Notes: a model not told the origin generated them from the letters alone. A DNA stretch of 64,000 bases from UBA6244 sp963676875 (GCA_963676875.1 OY781436.1:1674001-1738000), one strand, 5' to 3'; positions 45,955 to 55,288 are shown, counted from the first letter of the stretch. Numbers and translations are program-made.

Positions 45955-46761
45955 CTATTTTTCTTTTGTAGAGCAGTATAATTTAACAGCTTTCTGAGCT
46001 TCCGAATTGCCCATTTTGGCGGCTTTGTTCCAGTCGGAGCAAGCGTCTTCCATCCTTTTGGTATAAAAATACACCAACCCGCGATTCATATAAAACTGAT
46101 GATCGTCGGGCTTTAACTGGATGGCCCTGTTCAGGTCCGAAAGTGCGGCGTCATAATTTTTCATCTGTCCGGTTACAGTTCCACGATTATAATAAGCAAG
46201 TGCATAGTTGGGAGCAACCTCCAGGCACTGATTGTAATAATCTACGGCTTGGGCAAAATCGCCCTTGTTATAATAGGCCATTCCAATCCCCAACAGCGAG
46301 GACGAGTCGGCGGGGTTTAATTTGACGGCATCCTGATAATAGGACAGTGCCAGATCGTTTTGACCCTGCATGGCATAAATTTTACCCAAATTAAAATAGG
46401 CCTTGGCATTTTCGGGATCGAACTCTAAAACCGACTTAAAAGCATCGATGGCTTGGACATAATCACCGGACTGATAGTTTTCGATACCTTTATTGAACGC
46501 TGTACGTGCTTTGCGCATAGCCAACATTTTCGCCTGGTCTTCCGGTGAAGCCTGATTTTCTTTCTCGGCAGACAAAGTGGTGTCGGCATTTGAACTGCCT
46601 GCGGGAAGACTAATCAGGGCTTCGTTGTCGTTGTTGGTTGTTACCACCACTTTTTCGTTGTCCTTGTCGGAAACAACCTTTGTTGTGTTTTCTTTATTGG
46701 TCGATTCACAAGAAGTGAGAAGCATAAAACCAATGACGGTAAGGGAAATGAGGTACTTCAT
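45955..46761 (-). CDS. TPR-repeat lipoprotein
   Basis: 268 aa from ATG 46761, with a lipoprotein signal ending at MLLTSC (Cys18); a reading to 46824 is unlikely. An Asn/Glu-rich linker (about 20-75) leads to about five TPR units (GIENYQSGDYVQAIDAFKSV, AKAYFNLGKIYAMQGQNDLA, LLGIGMAYYNKGDFAQAVDYY, ALAYYNRGTVTGQMKNYDAAL, HQFYMNRGLVYFYTKRMEDA). The protein is probably anchored in the periplasm and holds other proteins. It converges with hflX at 1 bp, so there is no space for a separate terminator. Confidence 0.8.
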   Translation of the reverse strand: MKYLISLTVIGFMLLTSCESTNKENTTKVVSDKDNEKVVVTTNNDNEALISLPAGSSNADTTLSAEKENQASPEDQAKMLAMRKARTAFNKGIENYQSGDYVQAIDAFKSVLEFDPENAKAYFNLGKIYAMQGQNDLALSYYQDAVKLNPADSSSLLGIGMAYYNKGDFAQAVDYYNQCLEVAPNYALAYYNRGTVTGQMKNYDAALSDLNRAIQLKPDDHQFYMNRGLVYFYTKRMEDACSDWNKAAKMGNSEAQKAVKLYCSTKEK

Positions 46762-46777
46762 TTTCAATAAATTTTGG

Positions 46778-46785
46778 CAAAGATA
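46778..46785 (-). promoter_or_regulatory. -7 promoter element of the TPR lipoprotein gene (TATCTTTG)
   Basis: Exact TAnnTTTG match on the minus strand, 16 bp before ATG 46761, which implies a very short leader of about 10 nt. Confidence 0.55.
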
Positions 46786-46971
46786 ACAATGATTAAAAAG
46801 CCGTTGGCGGGTTGTTTGGAGCAAATCGATAAAATTTGTTAATAGGGAGGTCTTTACGATTACCTTCGTAGAAGAAAAGCATACCGAATTTTAAATAGAA
46901 TTATTCATTCGCATGCCAATGGGATTAAAAAAATGCGAATTTTACCACCTTAATCATGAGTAAATTTTTCC

Positions 46972-48444
46972 ATGAACACAACCCTAATTGTCCTCGACAC
47001 CATTGACCAATGGACTCCGTATTACGACACTGATAGTATTATTACTGCAGGCGATTATCTTCAAAATCAAGATCTTAATAAAAAACAGTTTTTTGTTATC
47101 AATCTTTGCAATAAGCTCGATTATCATTCCGAAGGCTATTATTGTTCGTTGTTGGCTCAGGCACGAGGACATAAAGTAATGCCGGATATTGAGGTGATCA
47201 ACAGATTAGAAACCGGAGCGGTGATGCGCCTCGATAACCAAATGCAAAAAATTGCTTTCAAATGGATGCAGTCGCTCGAAGTTAAACCATCAGATTTGGT
47301 TAGCCTCGACATATTTTTTGGCACCACCTCCGAACCGGCCATGGAAAAAGTAGCCCGTGCCATTTTCGAGCAAAACCCCTGCCCCATGCTGCGGGCTCAA
47401 TTTGCTTTTCGTGAAAAAAACCAAATAGAATCCATCCGACCTTTGGGACTGGATGAACTCAATGATGCCCAACAAGATAATTTTGCCCTGGCGCTGGAAA
47501 CCTTCAGCAAGAAAGTATGGCGACAACCCCGCGCAAAAAAACCCGCCCGCTACGATCTGGCCATCCTCATCGATCCGGACGATCCTATGCCTCCCAGCAA
47601 TAAAGGCGCCATCAAGCGTTTCCAGCATCAAGCCCGTAAAATGAACATCAATGCCGAACTCATCACTGCCCAGGATATTTATCGGTTGATGGAATACGAT
47701 GCCCTGTTTATCCGGCAAACTACCTCGCTCAACCACATCACATACCGCATGGCCCATCTGGCACAGCAAGCCGACATGATTGTGATCGACGACCCCCTCT
47801 CCATCATACGTTGTACCAACAAAGTGTATTTAAAAGAATTGCTCGACAAGGAAGAAATACCTACCCCCAAATCACACCTGATCTTTCGTTCTACCCCCGT
47901 TTCCTGGGAGGAAATCAGCAGCATATTGGGCTCGCCCATCGTACTCAAAGTTCCGGATGGGTCTTTTTCCCATGGTATGGGAAAAGCTACCAATGAGGAA
48001 GACTATTTTAAAATTCTGACCGCACTTTTTGAAAAAACGGCCATCGTACTGGCACAGGAATTTTTGCCCACCGACTTCGATTGGCGCATTGGGGTGCTCA
48101 ACGGTGAACCTTTGTTTGCCTGCAAATACTTTATGGCACGTGGTCATTGGCAGATATACAACCATACCTCCGATGGGAAAAGTCTTTCCGGATCGTTTGA
48201 AACCGTACCTGTGAGCAAAGTGCCCAAACATGTGCTGCGCAATGCACTGGATGCAGCCTCCACCATAGGAAAAGGTTTGTATGGCGTGGATGTGAAAGCC
48301 ATTGGCGACAAGTCGGTTATCATCGAAGTAAATGATAACCCATCGCTGGATCATGGGGTGGAAGATGCCATTCTGGGCGACGAACTCTACAGACTTATCC
48401 TCCGTGAATTCCTGGATCGTCTTGACAGAAAACACAGACAATAG
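46972..48444 (+). CDS. RimK-like ATP-grasp ligase with N-terminal RLAN-type domain
   Basis: 490 aa. Residues about 1-170 form an alpha/beta domain typical of RimK-family proteins with an RLAN domain (NLCNKLDYHSEGYYCSLLAQARGHKVMP). The rest is an ATP-grasp fold: LIDPDDPMPPSNKGAIKRF, DDPLSIIRCTNKVYLKELL, PIVLKVPDGSFSHGMGKA, LAQEFLPTDFDWRIGVLNG and IEVNDNPSLDHGVED with metal ligands. ATP-grasp enzymes of this group join an amino acid to a carboxylate by ATP-driven amide formation, as RimK does with glutamate. The substrate is unknown. It is directly followed by a GNAT gene (1 bp gap), a pairing I recall from other bacteria. Confidence 0.82.
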   Translation: MNTTLIVLDTIDQWTPYYDTDSIITAGDYLQNQDLNKKQFFVINLCNKLDYHSEGYYCSLLAQARGHKVMPDIEVINRLETGAVMRLDNQMQKIAFKWMQSLEVKPSDLVSLDIFFGTTSEPAMEKVARAIFEQNPCPMLRAQFAFREKNQIESIRPLGLDELNDAQQDNFALALETFSKKVWRQPRAKKPARYDLAILIDPDDPMPPSNKGAIKRFQHQARKMNINAELITAQDIYRLMEYDALFIRQTTSLNHITYRMAHLAQQADMIVIDDPLSIIRCTNKVYLKELLDKEEIPTPKSHLIFRSTPVSWEEISSILGSPIVLKVPDGSFSHGMGKATNEEDYFKILTALFEKTAIVLAQEFLPTDFDWRIGVLNGEPLFACKYFMARGHWQIYNHTSDGKSLSGSFETVPVSKVPKHVLRNALDAASTIGKGLYGVDVKAIGDKSVIIEVNDNPSLDHGVEDAILGDELYRLILREFLDRLDRKHRQ

Positions 48445-48445
48445 T

Positions 48446-48907
48446 ATGGACAGCAGGAGTGATCATCTGTTAATACGCAGGGCCTCGATTGCGGACTTGG
48501 AGGATATCCTCACCATTGAAAGAGCGGGGTTTTCGGCAGATGGTTTCAGCCGGAAGCAAATGAAGTATCTGATAAAAAGTCCTGCCGTAGATTTTTTTCT
48601 GGCCACCCTGAATCAAAAAACAGTGGGTTATGCCATTGCCCTCTCACGAAGCAACAGCTTACAATTGCGTTTGTATTCGTTGGCGGTTTCGGAGGCAGCT
48701 CGGGGACAAGGAGTGGGTCAGGCATTGCTTGATTGGTCGGTAAATCTGGCCCTTCAAAAAGGCAAAAACCGAATCAAACTGGAGGTAAACACCACCAATA
48801 CGGGTGCCATCAAGTTGTATGAAAAGAATCAATTTCAAACTATTAGAGTAGAGGCATCCTACTACAATGATGGCGGCGACGCCTTGATGATGGTGAGAAA
48901 ACTGTAG
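48446..48907 (+). CDS. GNAT-family N-acetyltransferase paired with the ATP-grasp ligase
   Basis: 153 aa from ATG 48446, which lies 1 bp after the upstream stop; longer frames overlap that gene. RimI-like GNAT fold: LIRRASIADLEDILTIERAGF at the start, LRLYSLAVSEAARGQGVGQALLDW with the acetyl-CoA binding RGxGxG-type motif, and VNTTNTGAIKLYEKNQF with the conserved Asn and Tyr. It moves an acetyl group from acetyl-CoA to an amine. Tight coupling suggests that it modifies the product or substrate of the ligase, perhaps protecting the amine; this is inference. Confidence 0.85.
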   Translation: MDSRSDHLLIRRASIADLEDILTIERAGFSADGFSRKQMKYLIKSPAVDFFLATLNQKTVGYAIALSRSNSLQLRLYSLAVSEAARGQGVGQALLDWSVNLALQKGKNRIKLEVNTTNTGAIKLYEKNQFQTIRVEASYYNDGGDALMMVRKL

Positions 48908-48912
48908 TTTGA

Positions 48913-51378
48913 CTATTTTTCGTTCAGAATGCGGATTCGGGCAGTTTCGCCGGCCTTCAGATCAAACCAAAACACCCAACCTTCAGCCACTTTCTTTCTG
49001 AATGGTTTCAGCCCGTTTACCAAAATATAATCGCCGGAAGTCACCATGGCCAATTGAGGTATATCGGTATTCCCCCAATTTTTTACCTCCACGTGGCCGT
49101 CCGGAAAATATTGATATTGAATATTTTCGAGAGCTGTACGGTAATCCAGATAGCTTTTTATGGTACATACATTCAGTAATCCGGCATCGCGCAACGAAGC
49201 CATGCGTTGCAGTGTGGCATTAAAACCGGTTTGCGCAACCATCACCGAATCGGCATCATAGGTCCAAAACCCCTTTTCAGGATCCACCCAGGCCGGATAA
49301 CAATGGTTGATTTGCATTCCCCAATTGGTAACGAATTCATCCAGTTTTTTCCGGCCAAAAAAGTAATCCCACAAACCATCTGTATGAACAAATAAGGCAC
49401 TGGTGGTAGGCCAATGAATCAACACATTGGAATAAGTGGGATGTGTCCAGAAATCGGGCTTGGGCCAAAAGTCTCCAAAGCCTGCATAGGGCTTGTCCAC
49501 ACTTCCGTCGAATTGCCAGAAATCAACGCCCGGCATTTCTTCGTAGTAACTGTTGTGCAAATAGTTAACCCCATATTTTGGCCACAAATCCAGCGCATAA
49601 TAGGGCGACTTTTTCAAGGTGGCATCGCACACCAAATCTTCGCGGTTGTTATGAAAGCCGTTGTTGTTGCCATGATCGATCCAGGATGAAGGTTGATAAT
49701 GTGTCTGCATATATCGCATGGCTTCCTGAAACCGTTGGGGAGTGGTGGTGTATTGTTCGGGGGTATGCAAACAAATTTCGCTCCCTGCTTCGTGTATCTG
49801 ATCAAGAAAATCGGGGAGTTGGGGATCGGACAGTATGCTGCTCTCCAATTCAGGAAAACGGCCCCCGGTGACTTCACTATTTCGCGTGCTGTCGGGATTG
49901 GCATAAAACACGCTTTTGGTCACCGGAATTCCATATTTCACAAATCCTCCAACAGCTTCTTTGGCGTTGGTAATCATCTCCGAACCGAAGTAGGTCGCCC
50001 GATTGCTCCGGATATTGGTCCAATCGGCATGCTCGGTCCAAATATACGTGGCCAAATAACCCGCGGGATTTTTCATCAGGCGCGGCAATGTGGGATTGAT
50101 GCCGCTTAGGTGGATGCTGAAAGCAAACTGCCGGCGTTCACCTCGATGGTATTTCGATGCCGAATGTTCTGTTTTCCAGTTGTTGCTGTCGGGTTCGAGT
50201 GGAAAGCGGAAAAATGGATGATCCTGTGCATAGTCCAAATTGACCCACAATTGATTTTTTTGGGTATTCAACTGCAGTGAACTAACTCCGGGGGTATGAT
50301 AAATCCACCATCCGCGCTGTTGGGTGCCAAATTGCACCCCCTCCTTATCCAGCCAGTATTCAGCCTGGAAGTCAGTTGTGTCGGCTTTTCGGTTGGTGCG
50401 CATCACTTGCGAAACGGGTGGTTTACTGACAAATACCAACGATTCTCTGTCAACTTCCTGCTTTTTTTTGAAACGTTCAGTAACGTAAACTTCCAGATCA
50501 GGATAATTTACATGGCAATGAAAAACACAAGTTGAGTTGGATGCAGCCGTTTTTATTTTGAAAACAAGTTGGGTTTCGTTACCACTGGTACTTTTCTTGA
50601 TAAATTTCAGATTTTCAACAAACTGTGTGGGTTGGCTTTTCAATGCACGTTGAGTAAAATAGGTAATGGATTCCACCAACAATGCGCCGTTGGGGTCGGT
50701 TATGCGGAGTTGCCGACTGGGTGGGTTATACCAAATCTGATAGTATGAATTGTTGAAAAGAAGTTGATCCTGATTGGATATCGTTGTGTTTTCAACCATC
50801 AATTCGGGTATAAAAGAAGGATTGGCAGCCGGTGAAAACTCCACTTGCAGGTCGTCCATCCACATGGGTATTTCAGGATGTTGATTCCAGAAATAGGCTT
50901 TGATGGTGGTTTTTTGGGTGAGGTTGGCAGGGATTAACAAGCTTTGCGAAAAGTGATTCCATTGTCCGGTGTTTTCCGGTGAAGCAGCCAAATGGATGCC
51001 ATACCAATACCTCAACTGTTCGCCTTCCATGAGGGTTACCACAAACAGTCCACCGGCATTAGGTTGGTTGAAAAACCACTGCCCGCGGCATGCTATTTGG
51101 GTGTTTTGTCCGGCAACCGTTTCCGGAAACGAACCTTCAAACCCAATACCATAAGGCTGTGCGGCGTTGACAAGAGAGGCATGTTTCCCCGAAAAAGCAA
51201 AGGTGGTGTCGATGGTTTGCAGTCCAAGCCAATGCGCGGGCAGAAGGCTGTCTTCCAGGTCAGTAGTAAAGGTTTGCGCCGACAAATGAAAAGTGGCGGA
51301 ACCCAAAAAGAGCAAAAAAAGAAAAGCCCCTTTTATACGGATCAGAGAAATGGCGTTGACTAAATTCAATCCATTCAT
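48913..51378 (-). CDS. large secreted protein, possible carbohydrate-active or deacetylase-like barrel
   Basis: 821 aa with a signal peptide (residues about 1-35, ending FHLSAQ). Residues about 40-190 look like a beta-sandwich carbohydrate-binding module (TFAFSGKHASLVNA, WFFNQPNAGGLFVV, AYFWNQHPEIPMWMDDLQVEF). A second beta domain (about 200-430) precedes a C-terminal (beta/alpha) region with SEICLHTPEQY and SSWIDHGNNNGFHNN, whose His, Asp and Glu pattern is reminiscent of metal-dependent polysaccharide deacetylase-like barrels. I do not recognise a named family. Not part of the neighbouring acid-kinase operon by function; its stop is 5 bp from the convergent GNAT gene and its start 2 bp from the butyrate kinase stop. 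Confidence 0.65.
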   Translation of the reverse strand: MNGLNLVNAISLIRIKGAFLFLLFLGSATFHLSAQTFTTDLEDSLLPAHWLGLQTIDTTFAFSGKHASLVNAAQPYGIGFEGSFPETVAGQNTQIACRGQWFFNQPNAGGLFVVTLMEGEQLRYWYGIHLAASPENTGQWNHFSQSLLIPANLTQKTTIKAYFWNQHPEIPMWMDDLQVEFSPAANPSFIPELMVENTTISNQDQLLFNNSYYQIWYNPPSRQLRITDPNGALLVESITYFTQRALKSQPTQFVENLKFIKKSTSGNETQLVFKIKTAASNSTCVFHCHVNYPDLEVYVTERFKKKQEVDRESLVFVSKPPVSQVMRTNRKADTTDFQAEYWLDKEGVQFGTQQRGWWIYHTPGVSSLQLNTQKNQLWVNLDYAQDHPFFRFPLEPDSNNWKTEHSASKYHRGERRQFAFSIHLSGINPTLPRLMKNPAGYLATYIWTEHADWTNIRSNRATYFGSEMITNAKEAVGGFVKYGIPVTKSVFYANPDSTRNSEVTGGRFPELESSILSDPQLPDFLDQIHEAGSEICLHTPEQYTTTPQRFQEAMRYMQTHYQPSSWIDHGNNNGFHNNREDLVCDATLKKSPYYALDLWPKYGVNYLHNSYYEEMPGVDFWQFDGSVDKPYAGFGDFWPKPDFWTHPTYSNVLIHWPTTSALFVHTDGLWDYFFGRKKLDEFVTNWGMQINHCYPAWVDPEKGFWTYDADSVMVAQTGFNATLQRMASLRDAGLLNVCTIKSYLDYRTALENIQYQYFPDGHVEVKNWGNTDIPQLAMVTSGDYILVNGLKPFRKKVAEGWVFWFDLKAGETARIRILNEK

Positions 51379-51380
51379 TT

Positions 51381-52457
51381 TTATTTGTAAACCTTCACCG
51401 GGACTTCGTCTTTGAGCACCCGCAACCCAAACAAGGCAAGGGCTTCAAAGTCGTTTACCGAAGGGTAAAGTGCAATGGGGGCAATGCTTCCGATACGACT
51501 TTTTACATTTTCGAGGAAGCGCTCGCTGTCGAAAATCATTCCCGTAAGGATAATGGCATCCACTTTTCCCGACAAGGTAGCCACGTGTGAGGCGATTTCT
51601 TTACTTACCTGATACGACAAGGCATAGGAGATAAACTTGGCCTTTTCGTCGCCGGAAGCAATACGGGCGTTGATCTCGGTAATGCTGTCGGTACCCAGGT
51701 AGGCTTTGTAACCACCTTCGGAGGTAATCATTTTCATGACCTCCTCTTTGGTATGTTTTCCGCTGAAGCACAGCTCAATCAACTGACCCATGGGCAAAGT
51801 GCCCGTGCGGGTGATGGAAAAAGGCCCACCGCCGTCGAATGCCTGGTTCACATCCACTACGCGACCCTTTTCGTGGGCGCCGATGCTGATGCCACCGCTA
51901 CCGATATGACACACAATCAGGTTGAGGTCTTTATAGTCTTTGTTGATCGACTTGGAATATTTACATGCCACATGCTTGTGGTTGAGGGCATGAAATATGG
52001 ATTTACGTTCAAACATGGGATGACCGGTTACTCGAGCCACGTCGCTCAGCTCGTCCACCACCACGGGATTGGCCATGTAGGCTTTTTTTCCTATTTTTTT
52101 GGACATTTTGTAAGCCAGAATTCCACCCAAATTGGTAGCATGAATACCCATGACACCAGCTTCCAAATCCTTGACCATGGTATCATTTATCTCGAAAACA
52201 CCCTGCGAAACAGGTTTTACCATGCCGCTTCTGCCCATCACCAACTCAATGTTTTCGAGGTTGATATCGTTGTTTTCCATCTCCTTCATGATGGCCTCAA
52301 ACCGGAAATCCTTTTGGTCGATCACATTGGCAAACCGCTCAATTTCTTCGGGCGTGTGTTTGATGGTTTTCAGAAAAATAGGTTCCGTATTGCGATATAC
52401 CGCCACTTTGGTAACTTTCACTTCGGGGTAGATAACCAGGATATTTTTTGTAATCAT
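51381..52457 (-). CDS. buk: butyrate kinase (or branched-chain fatty acid kinase)
   Basis: 358 aa from ATG 52457; a TTG at 52466 is less likely. ASKHA-fold kinase that interconverts butyryl phosphate plus ADP and butyrate plus ATP. Family blocks: NILVIYPEVKVTKVAVY at the N-terminus, VMGRSGMVKPVSQGVFEIND, AYMANPVVVDELSDVARVTGHP, LIVCHIGSGGISIGAHEKGRVVDV with the phosphate-binding Gly motif, DGGGPFSITRTGTLP and AIILTGMIFDSE. The isobutyrate and butyrate forms cannot be told apart by eye. The nearby icmF gene converts isobutyryl-CoA and butyryl-CoA, so both may serve short-chain acid metabolism. The phosphotransacylase partner is not in this window. Confidence 0.93.
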   Translation of the reverse strand: MITKNILVIYPEVKVTKVAVYRNTEPIFLKTIKHTPEEIERFANVIDQKDFRFEAIMKEMENNDINLENIELVMGRSGMVKPVSQGVFEINDTMVKDLEAGVMGIHATNLGGILAYKMSKKIGKKAYMANPVVVDELSDVARVTGHPMFERKSIFHALNHKHVACKYSKSINKDYKDLNLIVCHIGSGGISIGAHEKGRVVDVNQAFDGGGPFSITRTGTLPMGQLIELCFSGKHTKEEVMKMITSEGGYKAYLGTDSITEINARIASGDEKAKFISYALSYQVSKEIASHVATLSGKVDAIILTGMIFDSERFLENVKSRIGSIAPIALYPSVNDFEALALFGLRVLKDEVPVKVYK

Positions 52458-52634
52458 TTTCAACAATTTTTGGAAGGATAAAAATAGGAAAAAAACATGA
52501 AGGGTTGGATAGGGTGATGAACATATGTTTTTGGGGTTAATTTTTGAGTTTCCCCGCTTGGCATTTCAAACAATCGGACTTCCAAATTGAAAAGTTCAAC
52601 GAAACACTACCCCAACAAGGGTCATTTCTCAACT

Positions 52635-52693
52635 TTTTTGGATTTGATTCCGAAAAAGTTGTAGAATTTTTGGATTTGATTCCGAAAAAGTTG
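52635..52693. repeat. 27-bp direct repeat with hairpin
   Basis: Two copies (52635-52661 and 52667-52693, period 32 bp) of a unit with TTTTTGGATTTGATTCCGAA and its AAAAGTTG tail. The first copy forms a hairpin CAACTTTTT...AAAAAGTTG with its upstream flank. It lies in the 507-bp spacer between the AAC(3)-like and butyrate kinase genes, where no gene is seen. It may serve as a transcript end for one of the two. Confidence 0.6.
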
Positions 52694-52964
52694 GGTTTTT
52701 TGAAATTTTTCATGGTTTACTATTTTATGAATGTATAGGATAAGTCAGTATTCAGCACTAAATATTCCATTCCACATTCAATATTTCACCAAATTTGGAC
52801 AATCAACTTGCCGTATTTAGCTTAATTTGGCAAGTTGACTTGCCAGATTAATGATTTTTATGAAATCACTAATAAAAAGTACTATCCTTTCTTGGTTGTC
52901 CTTCCATAATATCTAACTACCACAACCTTTGCAGGCATCCTTAAGTTGCGTAAAAAATTGTCCT

Positions 52965-53828
52965 TTACCCGTAAATCGTCTTCCCCTCTTTTGCCAAAGC
53001 AAGTATTTCGTCAAAAAGAAGTTTGGGGTCGGCAGTAAAATAGTTCACGCCACGATGGGTAAAGGAACGACAGGCCTTTTTGGAAATATGTTGGGCGAAA
53101 AAACCAGGAATGTCGCGGTGAGCAATGTTTTTATGGGGCACCAATGTTTCCACAAAATGCTCCTCCGTATTCTGGTCAATTACCTTTCCTTTCATGGGTT
53201 GGTCGTTCAGGGTTTTGAGCGGGAATACTTCTTTCATGCTGTCCTCCACCACATGCACAAACGACAGGCTTACCACTTTTTCGCCCAAACCAATGATCCG
53301 ACTATGGTGGGACATGATTTTAAACAACGGACTTCGTTCACCATTGGGATACAGGTCCAGATGGTGTTCGTTTACCAACTCATGGGCTTTGGCACCAATG
53401 GCGACAATGGAAGTGGTGGGATGCAAGCTGCGAACGGCTTGTTTGTGACGGCGGGCCAGCTCGGGCAACAATCCCATGGTGGTGGGCGACCGCTTCACAT
53501 GAAAGGAAGCTCCGGGTTGATTCAAATAATCTTCGGCACGGTCGCGGTAATGCCAGCAGGGGAAAGCCAGTGTACCTTCGTCTCCCACGGCTTCGAGCAG
53601 CAATTCCAGCAAACGGTAGGCCGAAAAATTGATGTTGAGTTTGTCCATGGAACTGTGAATGTACACAACCATACCTTTTTTCACACCCAATTTGGTGTTG
53701 AGCAAATCTAAAAACTGAGCCTCTCCAAGAGGCCGGAAAATCACGGAATTGAGCTTGTAATAGGCACCCCGGGCAGCTTTGAAGTACGCGATGGGAAGGT
53801 ATTTATAAATAAGGTCGCCTATTTTCAT
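52965..53828 (-). CDS. AAC(3)-fold N-acyltransferase
   Basis: 287 aa, cytoplasmic. It is a member of the aminoglycoside 3-N-acetyltransferase family by its blocks VYIHSSMDKLN, GDEGTLAFPCWHY, RSPTTMGLLPELARRH, RSLHPTTSIVAIG with the HP motif, SPLFKIM and IIGLGEKVVSLSFVHVVED with the catalytic His. Relatives also occur in surface-polysaccharide loci, where they acylate amino sugars. It is the last gene of an operon with FkbH, an acyl carrier protein and a NodB-like deacetylase, and overlaps the latter by 4 bases. The context makes sugar or lipid acylation more likely than antibiotic resistance. Confidence 0.85.
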   Translation of the reverse strand: MKIGDLIYKYLPIAYFKAARGAYYKLNSVIFRPLGEAQFLDLLNTKLGVKKGMVVYIHSSMDKLNINFSAYRLLELLLEAVGDEGTLAFPCWHYRDRAEDYLNQPGASFHVKRSPTTMGLLPELARRHKQAVRSLHPTTSIVAIGAKAHELVNEHHLDLYPNGERSPLFKIMSHHSRIIGLGEKVVSLSFVHVVEDSMKEVFPLKTLNDQPMKGKVIDQNTEEHFVETLVPHKNIAHRDIPGFFAQHISKKACRSFTHRGVNYFTADPKLLFDEILALAKEGKTIYG

Positions 53829-54889
53829 GCCGGACTCATGTTTTTGTACAGTTGGGTAAAGGTAGTAAATTCCAGTTTTGCCCCATACTTCCGGCTTGCC
53901 CGTTGTACGAATTCCGTCAGCAGATAATAATGGTAGGTATCCATGGATTTGGGATGGCCGATGAGGCTCAGGATAATTTCGTCATGTCTTTTGAATCTAT
54001 TCACATTGTATTCGAGTATCTTCATCAGGTAATCCGGTGAAAAGGTGTGGTTATCGACGGTGAGCATGCGACTGGAAAAAAGCTGTCGGATTTTGTCGGG
54101 TTTGCTTACACTTTCGTGAGCATGAATCATGGGTCCACGACTTTCCACGGCACGATCGGCAAACTTTTTCAATTTGAAGGAAGTGGGCATTTCGAACAAC
54201 CCCTTGGGCTTGGATGCAATGGGGATTTCAAACAAAGCACTTTTATGCGGACTTTCCTTGCTGAAATCTCCGTAATCGGACAAATACCAGTTGGGCAAAT
54301 CGGGCACTTTCCGGTAATCCACCAACGAATTGTTCGACCTGAAAAAATAACCACGACTGATGGAACTATCAAACATAATTCCGCTTTTATATAGTGCTGC
54401 CAGAATTTTGTCTGCGTGGGGCACCATGTTGTAACCACCTGCACGATAGGCTATACAACGATAATCCTTGTTTGCCGAGAGTCCGATTTTGGTTAGCTCC
54501 TCCACACCCAACGCCACAATTTGTACGATTTGAAAAGGGTCATCCTGATGGACAAAATCTCCCATTTTGTATTTGGGAGAAGGAATTACTTTGCCTGCTT
54601 CAAACCGGCTTTCCAGCCAATGGGGATGGAGGTGCAATTGCACATCGTGCTGATCCAGAATAGCTTGCTGCAGCTGATTGGAAAAAGGTTGGGTATAATC
54701 TGTTTGGTGCCATTTCCCGAACATGACATAACTGAGGATGTCGGCAAAAAACGCTCCGGGAACCTTCTGCTTATGCAACACCTCCAAAAGTCTGTCGGTG
54801 GGGTCGAACAAGCTGTGCCGATACGATTTGGTGATGCCACCCAGGGGTAGTTCATAATCGAAGGTGAGAAGGATTTTGAGGTGCTTCAT
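53825..54889 (-). CDS. polysaccharide deacetylase (NodB-like) family protein
   Basis: 354 aa, no signal peptide, so cytoplasmic if the start is right. The N-terminal LLTFDYELPLGG carries the NodB metal Asp and catalytic base position; QLHLHPHWLES has the two metal-ligand His, followed by YRAGGYNM with the conserved Arg and Gly. The C-terminal helices (HDEIILSLIGHPKSMDTY) contain a late His typical of motif 5. These enzymes remove acetyl groups from amino sugars. It is placed between the VOC gene (6 bp) and the acyltransferase gene (4-base overlap), which would supply an acceptor amine for reacylation; that order of events is inference. Confidence 0.85.
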   Translation of the reverse strand: MKHLKILLTFDYELPLGGITKSYRHSLFDPTDRLLEVLHKQKVPGAFFADILSYVMFGKWHQTDYTQPFSNQLQQAILDQHDVQLHLHPHWLESRFEAGKVIPSPKYKMGDFVHQDDPFQIVQIVALGVEELTKIGLSANKDYRCIAYRAGGYNMVPHADKILAALYKSGIMFDSSISRGYFFRSNNSLVDYRKVPDLPNWYLSDYGDFSKESPHKSALFEIPIASKPKGLFEMPTSFKLKKFADRAVESRGPMIHAHESVSKPDKIRQLFSSRMLTVDNHTFSPDYLMKILEYNVNRFKRHDEIILSLIGHPKSMDTYHYYLLTEFVQRASRKYGAKLEFTTFTQLYKNMSPA

Positions 54890-54895
54890 CGGAGG

Positions 54896-55288
54896 TTAAT
54901 TAGCTGCCAAAAGTTCGATAAGTCCGATATCCCGGTGATACAAAAAGGCCACCAATTGACCATTGAATGCCATTGCAGGTTGCGGAGGTTCTATCAGAAT
55001 GTATCGTGCAGCCCTGAGTTCTTCGATTGTTTTCTCCATGTTATCAACAACATAACAAAAATGATAGGGCGTGTTGTTATTTTTTTCGAGGATACGCACA
55101 ATGGGTGAAGTTTCCGAAAATGGCGCCACCAACTCAATCATCCATGGATCATTTTTAAGCATTTGGATATTCACCTGACGTTGGGCATCGTGCACCGGGA
55201 ACCCAATTTTCTCGAAGCCCAGCTTCTCAAAACCTGGAATACTGGCTTCCAGATCACGAACGGCATAACCCAAGTGGTGTATTTTCAT
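54896..55288 (-). CDS. VOC/glyoxalase-fold protein
   Basis: 130 aa. Two beta-alpha-beta-beta-beta units of the vicinal oxygen chelate fold: IHHLGYAVRDLEASIPGFEKLGF with the N-terminal metal His, and PYHFCYVVDNMEKTIEELRAARY with the second His; a late Glu in GLIELL completes a possible metal site as in methylmalonyl-CoA epimerase. Methylmalonyl-CoA epimerase would suit the icmF neighbour, but the sequence match is only at fold level. It overlaps the ACP gene by 4 bases (ATGA) and so is translated with it. The role in the ACP pathway is open. Confidence 0.75.
   Translation of the reverse strand: MKIHHLGYAVRDLEASIPGFEKLGFEKIGFPVHDAQRQVNIQMLKNDPWMIELVAPFSETSPIVRILEKNNNTPYHFCYVVDNMEKTIEELRAARYILIEPPQPAMAFNGQLVAFLYHRDIGLIELLAAN

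Noticed and set aside
52635..52693. Minimal CRISPR or attachment site
   Set aside because: Only two 27-bp copies with 5 bp between them; no integrase or cas gene nearby.
52965..53828. Aminoglycoside resistance gene
   Set aside because: The family also includes surface-sugar acyltransferases, and the operon context with FkbH, ACP and NodB argues for biosynthesis.
54896..55288. Methylmalonyl-CoA epimerase
   Set aside because: The VOC fold and nearby icmF suggested it, but the sequence shows only generic metal-site positions and it is coupled with the ACP gene, so the specific name is not supported.
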